Assembly: GCA_964636965.1 (NCBI GenBank)
Contig: CAZWST010000044.1
Span: 1 to 13,731 of the forward strand
Reading direction: 5' to 3'
Length of the DNA: 13,731 bases
DNA from: CAG-582 sp964636965
GTDB taxonomy: Bacteria; Bacillota_I; Bacilli_A; RF39; UBA660
Numbering within the stretch: the first letter of the stretch is position 1; every line of letters starts with the position of its first letter. Below, piece after piece: positions 7,647-13,731 of this stretch. The translations under genes and the position numbers were made by a program. The notes under the pieces are model-generated. The model was not told the origin of the DNA, made no database searches, and saw nothing but the letters and a program-made list of their open reading frames with translations.

Positions 7647-7675
7647 ATTATACTACATTATATTCCATATATCAA
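7647..7675 (-). promoter_or_regulatory. Sigma-A promoter of the sensor operon
   Basis: On the minus strand TTGATA (7670-7675) is followed by a 17-base spacer and TATAAT (7647-7652), a match at eleven of twelve consensus positions. The start site is expected near 7640, giving a leader of about 20 nt that contains the GAGGTGA ribosome binding site. It should drive the 164-aa protein, the sensor and the YihY-like gene. The -35 lies less than 25 bases from the stop codon of the upstream gene. Confidence 0.85.
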
Positions 7676-7691
7676 TTTATATTTAAATAAA

Positions 7692-8717
7692 CTACAACTT
7701 CAGAACAAAGTCATCATAATCCATTTTATACTTAGAATCAACAACATGAAATAAATCTTCTATAGCTTTTATTCGACCATCTTCACTTATCTCTTTCAAA
7801 GAATTATTAAATATTTCTTGAGCATTATCAGGAACTTTTAAAAAAGCACGTTTAATTACACCCATTATTCTATCTAATGTTATAAAATATAAAGGATTAG
7901 CATAAGGAGTATTTTTAATTATATTATCTTCACAAGTAATTACTAAATGATTTAAACTGACAAGAAGTTTCTTTATTGAGTTATCATCAAACAATTCATC
8001 TTGATAATAGTCATTTTCATCTACTTTTATACCTACTAAATAATTTAAAAGTTTTATTATATATTCTTTTCTTTTAGTTGCATCATTTTCTAACAAAGCA
8101 GATAAATATAATTCAATAAACTCTTTATTAGGTAATTTCAAGCAATATTGATTATTAGCAATATCTACATTGTTATAAAGTTTATAAACCTTTAATTCTG
8201 GTATAGATGAAGCATTAAGTTTAACGTGTATTACTTTTCTTAAGTATTCTAATGCAATAAAATATTTAAAATCATCATTATCTTTAGATTCTAAAAAGTC
8301 TGATGCCTTATCTACAGCTAAATTAGCCATAGCCGGATTAACAACTCTTCTAAATCTACGTGCCCCAATCGATAAGATACCTCTTAAATACTCTATTGTA
8401 TAATCTCGATTAATAAAAAATAACCCTGTAGTCAAAACTGATTTTATATATTCATTTCCATTCTGAAGTTCATAAACTATATGTTTTTCAACATCAGGAA
8501 TAGATAAAGCATGAATATCTAAATGATATCCTTCATACATTTTAGCAACTCTAAAACTTTCTTTCCTATTTAAAATAATTAAAATATCAACATCACTCAT
8601 AGAATTATTCTTATTTGTTACAAAACTCCCATATAGAATAAATGCTAAAATATCTTTATTATTTTTTAAATCATTAACTTCTATAAATTCATTTATTATA
8701 CTTTTAATACTATTCAT
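7692..8717 (-). CDS. Nucleotidyltransferase-fold (Pol beta superfamily) protein
   Basis: A 341-aa soluble protein. The N-terminal 110 residues hold a minimal nucleotidyltransferase motif: L-Y-G-S (G30, S31), then S-D-V-D (D42, D44) and a third acidic residue in YHLDIHA (D67). All three metal-binding carboxylates are therefore present. Residues from about 120 on are largely helical, with no motif I recognise. Such proteins transfer nucleotides to small molecules (aminoglycoside adenylyltransferase type) or to protein or RNA targets; nothing here identifies the substrate. The start at 8717 is supported by TAGGTGA four bases upstream, whereas the open frame upstream to 8768 has no ribosome binding site. 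It stands alone behind the ligA terminator, with a weak candidate extended -10 (TGTTATTAT, about 8746-8754). No HEPN-type partner gene is adjacent. Confidence 0.75.
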   Translation of the reverse strand: MNSIKSIINEFIEVNDLKNNKDILAFILYGSFVTNKNNSMSDVDILIILNRKESFRVAKMYEGYHLDIHALSIPDVEKHIVYELQNGNEYIKSVLTTGLFFINRDYTIEYLRGILSIGARRFRRVVNPAMANLAVDKASDFLESKDNDDFKYFIALEYLRKVIHVKLNASSIPELKVYKLYNNVDIANNQYCLKLPNKEFIELYLSALLENDATKRKEYIIKLLNYLVGIKVDENDYYQDELFDDNSIKKLLVSLNHLVITCEDNIIKNTPYANPLYFITLDRIMGVIKRAFLKVPDNAQEIFNNSLKEISEDGRIKAIEDLFHVVDSKYKMDYDDFVLKL

Positions 8718-8766
8718 ATTTTCACCTACGAAATCGCGTAAAGATATAATAACACAAATGAATATC

Positions 8767-8800
8767 AAAAAAAAGATTATAATGAATTATCACTATAATC
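8767..8800 (-). terminator. Intrinsic terminator of ligA
   Basis: Five bases after the ligA stop, an 11-pair stem (8775-8785 with 8790-8800, one G-U pair, 4-base loop) is followed on the minus strand by eight T residues (complement of 8767-8774). This is a textbook rho-independent terminator. Confidence 0.92.
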
Positions 8801-8805
8801 AAGTA

Positions 8806-10794
8806 TTAATTTTCTAAATAACTATTTAAAACACTCAAGAATTCTTCTTCATTCCAAATATCAATTCCTAAACTCTCTGCTTTGGTAAGTTTAGAACCTG
8901 CATCATGCCCAGCTATAACTACATTAGTTTTTTTAGAAACAGAACCAGCACAATTACCACCTAAAGATTCTATCTTTTCTTTAGCATCCTCTCTTGTAAT
9001 AGAATCAAGTGTTCCAGTTAAGACAAATGTTTTTCCAGTAAATGCAGTTTCTTCTTCAGTCTCTTGACCTAAGTATTCCATATTTAAACCTAATTCTTTT
9101 AATTCATCTATGAGCTTTAAATTATCTTCATTGTTAAAGTATTCAACAACACTTCTTGCTATTACGTCCCCCACATCATGAATTCTATTTAAAGTATCAA
9201 AATCTGCCTTTATTAAACTATCAATATTTTTAAATTCACGAGCTAAGATTTTAGCAGTTTTCTTCCCTACATATCTAATACCTAAAGCAAAAAGTAGTTT
9301 TTCTAATGAATTCTTTTTACTTTCTTCAATTGCATCAGTTAGATTACTAATTGACTTTTCCCCAAAACCTTCTAAGCTCTTAAGTTCATCAACATAATTA
9401 TTTAAATGATATATATCACTGATTCTTTTTATATATCCTAAATTATAAAAATCTTCAAGTGTAGCATCACCAAATCCATCAATATTCATTGTATCCCTTG
9501 AAACAAAGTGAATTAAACTTTCAATGTCTTTTTTAGCACATAAATCATTTTTACAATAGTATGAAGCATCTTTTTTTACAAGTTTGCTTCCACATATAGG
9601 ACATTCACTTATGAATTCAAATGGCTTAGAATCCTTTCTACGCATATCCATAACAACACTTTCAACCCTTGGAATTACATCTCCTGCTTTAATTATACGA
9701 ACAGTATCTCCAACTCTAATATCTTTACTTTTACAATATTCTTCATTATGAAGTGTTGCCTTACTTATTAAAGATCCCATAACCATAACAGGCTCAAGTA
9801 TGGCATTTGGAGTTACTTGACCAGTACGACCAACAGTAAACTTTATATCATTAAGTCTAGTTTGAACAACTTCTGCTGGAAACTTATAAGCACAAGCCCA
9901 TTTTGGATAACGAATAGTATTACCCATTATCTCATGATCATGTAAATCATCTAGTTTTATTACTACACCATCTATATCATAAGGTAAACTCTTTCTTGCT
10001 TCCCCTTTTTCATGAATAAAATCCATAACTTCATCAATTGATGAAACAAGTCTATTATTTGGATTAACTCTAAACCCCAAATCAGCCATAAACTCTAAAG
10101 CTTCATGATGAGTCTTAATGCCATAATCTTCTGGATCCGGTAAATGATAAATCCATACCTCTAAATTACGTTTAGCAGCAATGCTTGAATCTAGTTGTCT
10201 AACAGAACCAGCTGCTGCATTACGACAATTCTTAAGTAAAGGTTCACCATTTTCTTTTCTTTCTTCATTTAAATATTCAAGAGTTTTTTTACTCATGTAT
10301 ATTTCACCACGAACTTCAATATCAATTGGTTTATTTAATTTCAAAGGTACTTGTTTAATAGTTTTTACATTGTGAGTAATATCTTCACCAGTTACTCCAT
10401 CTCCTCTTGTTGCACCTGATACAAGTATTCCTTTTTCATATTTTAAAGAAACAGATAAACCATCTATTTTAAGTTCACAAACATATTTAGGATTAATTCC
10501 TTCTTTTTTTATACGATTATCAAACTCAATTATTTCATCTTCATTAAATACATCAGCTAAGCTCATCATTGGAATATTATGTGTAACTTTTTCGAACTTC
10601 TCTAAAATTACTCCCCCAATTTTTTGAGTAGGCGAATCACTTCTAATCCAATCAGGATGTTTTTCTTCTATACTATAAAGTTCTCTTAAATAATTATCAT
10701 ACTCAGCATCAGTTAAAGTTTCAGGATTATCTAATATGTGATATTCATAATTGGCCTTTGTAATTAATTCTACTAATTCGTTGTATCTATCCAC
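8806..10794 (-). CDS. ligA: NAD-dependent DNA ligase LigA
   Basis: A 662-aa enzyme that seals nicks in replication and repair using NAD+. Domains in order: Ia NAD-binding region (Y-x-x-D-x-P...D-x-x-Y-D near 20-37); adenylation domain with catalytic Lys109 in L-K-I-D-G; EVRGE (170-174), YDIDGVVIK (282-290) and KFPA; OB fold; a four-Cys zinc finger (C398, C401, C414, C419); helix-hairpin-helix repeats (about 440-560); and a C-terminal BRCT domain (about 585-662). Length is normal. The start is chosen as GTG 10794 because AGGTGA lies five bases before it. An in-frame GTG at 10803 would add three residues, but no ribosome binding site precedes it. It has its own promoter and terminator, so it is monocistronic, although in many Bacillota it follows pcrA directly. 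Confidence 0.97.
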   Translation of the reverse strand: MDRYNELVELITKANYEYHILDNPETLTDAEYDNYLRELYSIEEKHPDWIRSDSPTQKIGGVILEKFEKVTHNIPMMSLADVFNEDEIIEFDNRIKKEGINPKYVCELKIDGLSVSLKYEKGILVSGATRGDGVTGEDITHNVKTIKQVPLKLNKPIDIEVRGEIYMSKKTLEYLNEERKENGEPLLKNCRNAAAGSVRQLDSSIAAKRNLEVWIYHLPDPEDYGIKTHHEALEFMADLGFRVNPNNRLVSSIDEVMDFIHEKGEARKSLPYDIDGVVIKLDDLHDHEIMGNTIRYPKWACAYKFPAEVVQTRLNDIKFTVGRTGQVTPNAILEPVMVMGSLISKATLHNEEYCKSKDIRVGDTVRIIKAGDVIPRVESVVMDMRRKDSKPFEFISECPICGSKLVKKDASYYCKNDLCAKKDIESLIHFVSRDTMNIDGFGDATLEDFYNLGYIKRISDIYHLNNYVDELKSLEGFGEKSISNLTDAIEESKKNSLEKLLFALGIRYVGKKTAKILAREFKNIDSLIKADFDTLNRIHDVGDVIARSVVEYFNNEDNLKLIDELKELGLNMEYLGQETEEETAFTGKTFVLTGTLDSITREDAKEKIESLGGNCAGSVSKKTNVVIAGHDAGSKLTKAESLGIDIWNEEEFLSVLNSYLEN

Positions 10795-10811
10795 CTTAAT
10801 CACCTATTTAT

Positions 10812-10820
10812 ATTATACCA
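10812..10820 (-). promoter_or_regulatory. Extended -10 promoter of ligA
   Basis: The minus strand reads TGGTATAAT (TATAAT at 10812-10817 with the TG of an extended -10). I find no recognisable -35 at 16-18 bases. The expected start site, near 10805, coincides with the AGGTGA ribosome binding site (10800-10805). The ligA leader would therefore be only about 11-13 nt before the GTG at 10794. Confidence 0.7.
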
Positions 10821-10841
10821 AATAATTAATATTAACTCACT

Positions 10842-10869
10842 AAAAAACAAGATAAATTTTATCTTGTTT
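10842..10869 (-). terminator. Intrinsic terminator of the NUDIX/nucleotidyltransferase operon
   Basis: A 12-base perfect inverted repeat around a single central base (10845-10869) lies eight bases past the stop of the nucleotidyltransferase gene. A T run follows on the minus strand (complement of 10842-10847). In practice it would fold as a stem of about ten pairs with a five-base loop. Confidence 0.88.
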
Positions 10870-10877
10870 CAATTTTT

Positions 10878-11774
10878 TTAATTCCACAAATTATTTGGAT
10901 AAACACCTTTCTCTATTTCACTTAAAATGAAACTTTGTAATGCTTCCTTATCTTCCTTATAAGTCATACCCATCCAATGAGCACTAGTAGTTACAACATC
11001 AATAATTTTACCATTTTTGATATCTTCATCCATAATATCTGGTAAAAGCATTTCATAATCTAATAAATTACTTTGATTATTCTTAAACGCATCATACATA
11101 TCGTTACCAATTGTTTCAAGTATCTCTTTAGTAAAACCATTCATAAGCATTGAAACTGGGTGATCATTTTCAACATAGAATACTTCTTTACTTTCATCAA
11201 GTGGAGTACATTTAACCTTTTCTCCATCCTTTATACATGAGCTTTCAGTAATCCTTTTAACAATACCATTCTCATGCTCAATAACACCTCTTTTAACAGA
11301 ACCATTATCACTTAAAGTATCACTTATTTTGTATCCTGGAATTACGTAATTATTTGAATTACTTAAATGCTCTGATAAAACTCTAAAAGCATCATCTCCA
11401 TAGAAATCATCTGCAGTAATTACACCAAAATTATCATTAATAAATTCACGAGCTGCATATACAGCGTGAGCAGTACCCCAAGGCTTTTTTCTACCCTCCG
11501 GAACATTAAAACCAACAGGAATATCTTCAAGTCTTTGGAATGCATATTCAACTTTAATCTTATCTTCAATACGACTTCCAATAGTTTCTTTAAAAACATC
11601 AAAATTTTCTTCTTTAATTACAAATATAATTTTATTAAAACCATAGCGTATTGCTGAATAGATTGAATAATCAATTATGAATTCACCATTTGGACCAACA
11701 GGCTCAATTTGTTTCATTCCTCCAAATCTGCTTCCCATACCAGCAGCAAGTATAACTAATGCTTTTTCTTTCAT
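10878..11774 (-). CDS. Sugar-phosphate-type nucleotidyltransferase (NTP_transferase fold)
   Basis: A 298-aa cytosolic protein starting with a Rossmann-like nucleotide-binding motif, ILAAGMGSRFGGMKQ (8-22). This corresponds to the G-x-G-x-R...K signature of enzymes that join NTPs to sugar or alcohol phosphates, with R16 and K21 in place. KPWGTAHAV (97-105) matches the usual base-contacting G-T-A segment, and TADDFYG (120-126) carries the metal-binding Asp. There is no left-handed beta-helix acyltransferase domain. The sugar and nucleotide cannot be read from the sequence; UTP-glucose or other hexose-1-phosphates are guesses. The ATG has AAGGAG upstream, directly after the TAA of the NUDIX gene (11-base gap), so the two are co-transcribed. 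The terminator at 10842-10869 ends the operon. Confidence 0.85.
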   Translation of the reverse strand: MKEKALVILAAGMGSRFGGMKQIEPVGPNGEFIIDYSIYSAIRYGFNKIIFVIKEENFDVFKETIGSRIEDKIKVEYAFQRLEDIPVGFNVPEGRKKPWGTAHAVYAAREFINDNFGVITADDFYGDDAFRVLSEHLSNSNNYVIPGYKISDTLSDNGSVKRGVIEHENGIVKRITESSCIKDGEKVKCTPLDESKEVFYVENDHPVSMLMNGFTKEILETIGNDMYDAFKNNQSNLLDYEMLLPDIMDEDIKNGKIIDVVTTSAHWMGMTYKEDKEALQSFILSEIEKGVYPNNLWN

Positions 11775-11785
11775 AAATAATCTCC

Positions 11786-12328
11786 TTAATATCTAAATAA
11801 ATAATTTATTAATTCTTCATAAACTTCTTCTCTTGGAACTACTAGTCCCGAATCAATCATTTCTCGCAACTGAGAAACATTAACAAATTTAATTGCTTGA
11901 ACTTCACTTTCTTGATACGTAATTGTCGATATATCCAAATTATCTTGTCTTAACACGAAAAAGTCATAAAATTGTCTTTCAATAAAATCTTCAGAAAATA
12001 TCTGTTCTTTCCTAAACGAATACATGAATCTAAAATCTTTAATTAAAATTGTTTGCCCTAAATTAATACTAACCTCTTCATTAATTTCTCTAGCAGCAGC
12101 CATAAGCGAATCTTGTCCTGACGATAAATGCCCAGCAACTGAAATGTCCCAAAGTCCAGCGTTCTTTTCCTTATTAGCACTTCTCTGTTGCATTAATATC
12201 TCATTTTTATCATTTACAATTGCTACAACTATGGCACGATGCCAAAGTCCTTTTTTATGTATTTCTCCTCTATCTAATGATTCACCTGTACGAATTCCAT
12301 TTTCATCTAAAACATCTATATACTCCAT
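11786..12328 (-). CDS. NUDIX hydrolase, IDI-like/YfcD-type
   Basis: A 180-aa protein with the N-terminal pattern M-x-Y-I-D-V-L-D-E-N-G...R-G-E-I-H-K-K-G-L-W-H-R-A. This is typical of the NUDIX branch related to isopentenyl-diphosphate isomerase. The NUDIX box spans 66-88: Gly66 and the metal-binding core REINEE (80-85) are kept, but the first box Glu is Gln72 and the late Gly is Ser87. Hydrolysis of a nucleoside diphosphate derivative remains plausible because the core Glu residues are intact; the substrate is unknown. GGGAGG precedes the ATG closely. It has its own extended -10 promoter and is followed by the nucleotidyltransferase gene, so the pair may act on one nucleotide-linked compound (inference). 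Confidence 0.88.
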   Translation of the reverse strand: MEYIDVLDENGIRTGESLDRGEIHKKGLWHRAIVVAIVNDKNEILMQQRSANKEKNAGLWDISVAGHLSSGQDSLMAAAREINEEVSINLGQTILIKDFRFMYSFRKEQIFSEDFIERQFYDFFVLRQDNLDISTITYQESEVQAIKFVNVSQLREMIDSGLVVPREEVYEELINYLFRY

Positions 12329-12355
12329 AAAATCCTCCCTTCTTCTATTAGCAAA

Positions 12356-12364
12356 ATTATAACA
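12356..12364 (-). promoter_or_regulatory. Extended -10 promoter of the NUDIX operon
   Basis: The minus strand reads TGTTATAAT: TATAAT at 12356-12361 with an extended TG at 12363-12364. No -35 consensus is visible, since the pcrA terminator stem occupies that place. The start site near 12349 leaves a leader of about 20 nt containing GGGAGG. Confidence 0.65.
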
Positions 12365-12365
12365 T

Positions 12366-12391
12366 AAAAGAAGAAGTTTCTCTTCTTCTTT
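12366..12391 (-). terminator. Hairpin terminator after pcrA
   Basis: A perfect 10-base inverted repeat (arms 12367-12376 and 12382-12391, 5-base loop) starts right after the pcrA TAG stop. Only four T residues follow before the sequence becomes the NUDIX promoter, so termination may be leaky and allow read-through into the NUDIX operon. Confidence 0.7.
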
Positions 12392-13731
12392 CTATATTTT
12401 TTTTATACTTTTATGATTTTTCATAAGTTTTTTTATCCCTGACTTAAAAGCAACATCAATTAATGTTCCATCAACTTTAACTACAACACCAAGTCCTAGA
12501 GATTCATGTTCAATTTTATCTCCGATTTTTATATCATCATTGCTTCCTTCAACATACATTTTCTTTACTTCAATTTTTTCATCATCTTTAATTGCATCAT
12601 TTCTTTCAATTAACTCATCATCTATTTCTTTAATAAATCGTGAAGGTGGATTAACTGTATCTTTTCCATAAAGCATTCTTCTTTTAGCATTAGTTAGATA
12701 AAGTTTTTCCTTAGCACGAGTTATACCTACATAGCAAAGTCTTCTTTCTTCCTCAAGTCCATCACTTTCTAAAAGTGAATTAGAATGAGGAAATATTCCT
12801 TCTTCCATACCAACTAAGAAGACAACTGTAAATTCAAGTCCCTTTGCAGAGTGAATTGTCATTAAAGTTACTTCTTCTCCATCTTCTTTATGTTGAGAAA
12901 TATCAGCAATTAAACTAATTTCCTCTAAAAAGTCTCCTAATGAAACATTACCTTCTCTTTCTTCAAAGTTAGATGTAATAGATTTAAATTCCATTAAGTT
13001 ATCAAGTCTAAGTTCATTATCTAAACTCATATCTAGTGTAAGTTCTTCTTTAATACCAGTTTTTTCAAGTATCTTATCTATTAAATCGGTTAAACTAGAA
13101 TTTTCAGCATCACTTGTTAATTCATCAATTAAATTTTTAAATTCTACTTCTTTTTTTGTTGATAAATTATCATACATTGAATTTCCATTTATTAAAGCAA
13201 GATTATCTAAATTTTTAATTGCTGCATCACCAATTCCGCGCTTAGGAACATTTATTACTCTTGTTAAACTAACAGAGTCATGATGATTATAAATAAGCCT
13301 TAAATAGGCAATTAAATCTTTAATTTCTTTTCGATTATAGAAATAATATCCTCCAACAACTTTGCAAGGTATACCTTTATTTAAAAGTCCTTCTTCAAAT
13401 ACACGACTTTGTCCATTAGTTCTATAAAGAATTGCAATATCACTTCTTTTATATCCTTCACTTAGTAGCTTTTCAATTTCACTTAAAACTAAAGTAACCT
13501 CATGTTTTTCATCATAGCTACGCATATATTTAACTTTTACTCCATCACCTTTTTCACTCCAAAGTTTTAAATCTTTCCTTTGAGTATTATTCTTAATAAC
13601 ACAGTTGGCAGCATTTAATATATTATTAGTACTACGATAGTTCTCTTCTAATTTAATAGATACACATTCTGGATAGTCATTTTCAAAATTAATAATATTT
13701 TTATAATCAGCTTGTCTAAATGCATAAATAC
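12392..13731 (-). CDS. pcrA: ATP-dependent 3'-5' DNA helicase PcrA/UvrD, C-terminal part (5' end outside window)
   Basis: The frame is open to the right edge, leaving 446 complete codons of a gene usually over 700 codons long; the N-terminal Walker A region lies outside. The first visible residues (IYAFRQAD) follow directly on the helicase D-x-D-Q-S-I-Y motif. EENYRST (28-34) is motif IV. Further on are VTLMTIHSAKGLEF (motif V) and EERRLCYVGITRAKEKLYL (motif VI with the arginine finger). The last 50 residues (IKIGDKIEHESLGLGVVV...FKSGIKKL) form the Tudor-like tail that in PcrA/UvrD contacts RNA polymerase. The protein unwinds DNA in repair and removes RecA or stalled polymerase. The Met codon at 13525 is internal, not a start. 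The stop is followed at once by a hairpin terminator. Confidence 0.96.
   Translation of the reverse strand, partial: IYAFRQADYKNIINFENDYPECVSIKLEENYRSTNNILNAANCVIKNNTQRKDLKLWSEKGDGVKVKYMRSYDEKHEVTLVLSEIEKLLSEGYKRSDIAILYRTNGQSRVFEEGLLNKGIPCKVVGGYYFYNRKEIKDLIAYLRLIYNHHDSVSLTRVINVPKRGIGDAAIKNLDNLALINGNSMYDNLSTKKEVEFKNLIDELTSDAENSSLTDLIDKILEKTGIKEELTLDMSLDNELRLDNLMEFKSITSNFEEREGNVSLGDFLEEISLIADISQHKEDGEEVTLMTIHSAKGLEFTVVFLVGMEEGIFPHSNSLLESDGLEEERRLCYVGITRAKEKLYLTNAKRRMLYGKDTVNPPSRFIKEIDDELIERNDAIKDDEKIEVKKMYVEGSNDDIKIGDKIEHESLGLGVVVKVDGTLIDVAFKSGIKKLMKNHKSIKKI

Noticed and set aside
8718..8768. N-terminal 17-codon extension of the stand-alone nucleotidyltransferase
   Set aside because: There is no ribosome binding site before it, and it would include the candidate promoter. 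TAGGTGA before 8717 decides the start.
8882..10375. Plus-strand open frames of about 60 codons (8882-9067 and 10181-10375) inside ligA
   Set aside because: They are antisense to strongly conserved LigA coding sequence, have no ribosome binding site and no family resemblance. They are frame shadows.
11420..11657. Short open frames on both strands inside the nucleotidyltransferase gene
   Set aside because: Both lie within the conserved transferase frame and lack initiation signals.
12024..12362. A 112-codon plus-strand frame opposite the NUDIX gene
   Set aside because: It mirrors the NUDIX coding frame, has a Ser/Leu-rich composition typical of antisense shadow, and runs out into the NUDIX promoter region.
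13523..13525. ATG at 13525 as the start of a short helicase
   Set aside because: The frame continues upstream to the window edge with clear PcrA sequence, including motif IV, so this Met is internal.

Overview
The window is AT-rich (about 70% A+T by eye) and densely coded, and all thirteen supported genes lie on the minus strand. The housekeeping genes (PcrA, LigA, TruA, L13), AAGGAG/GGTGA ribosome binding sites, sigma-A-type promoters and standard-code reading frames (Trp as TGG where I checked) point to a low-GC Gram-positive lineage: Bacillota or a relative near the Mycoplasmatota, plausibly an uncultured host-associated Bacilli. No gene looks phage- or transposon-derived, and I see no CRISPR, tRNA, rRNA or insertion sequence.

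In transcription order (right to left), the right end is the 3' two thirds of pcrA, closed by a hairpin just after its stop. Next comes an operon of a NUDIX hydrolase and a sugar-phosphate-type nucleotidyltransferase, with its own extended -10 promoter and a strong terminator. Then comes ligA, with its own extended -10 promoter and terminator. pcrA and ligA are often adjacent in Bacillota, so the NUDIX/transferase pair looks inserted between them. A stand-alone Pol-beta-fold nucleotidyltransferase follows.

The middle (about 7.68 to 4.17 kb) is one envelope/signalling operon. A good sigma-A promoter drives a 164-aa membrane-anchored protein of unknown function, a two-transmembrane sensor with tandem periplasmic-binding-like domains and a degenerate GGDEF domain (DGNEF), and a YihY/BrkB-family membrane protein. 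It ends at an AT-rich hairpin with a T tract.

The left part is the most unusual. In many Bacillota the order ecfA1-ecfA2-ecfT-truA-rplM is conserved. Here two short, degenerate EcfA-like ABC proteins sit directly before truA, no ecfT lies between them, and a full ABC exporter sits between truA and rplM. Both EcfA-like proteins have lost the catalytic Glu and the H-loop His, and one has also lost its P-loop. Both frames are intact and tightly overlapped, which argues for retained pseudo-ATPases rather than decaying genes. rplM then starts from a perfect-consensus promoter and runs off the left edge.

Two leads deserve most attention: the EcfT-less pseudo-ATPase pair coupled to truA, and the operon with the degenerate GGDEF sensor.
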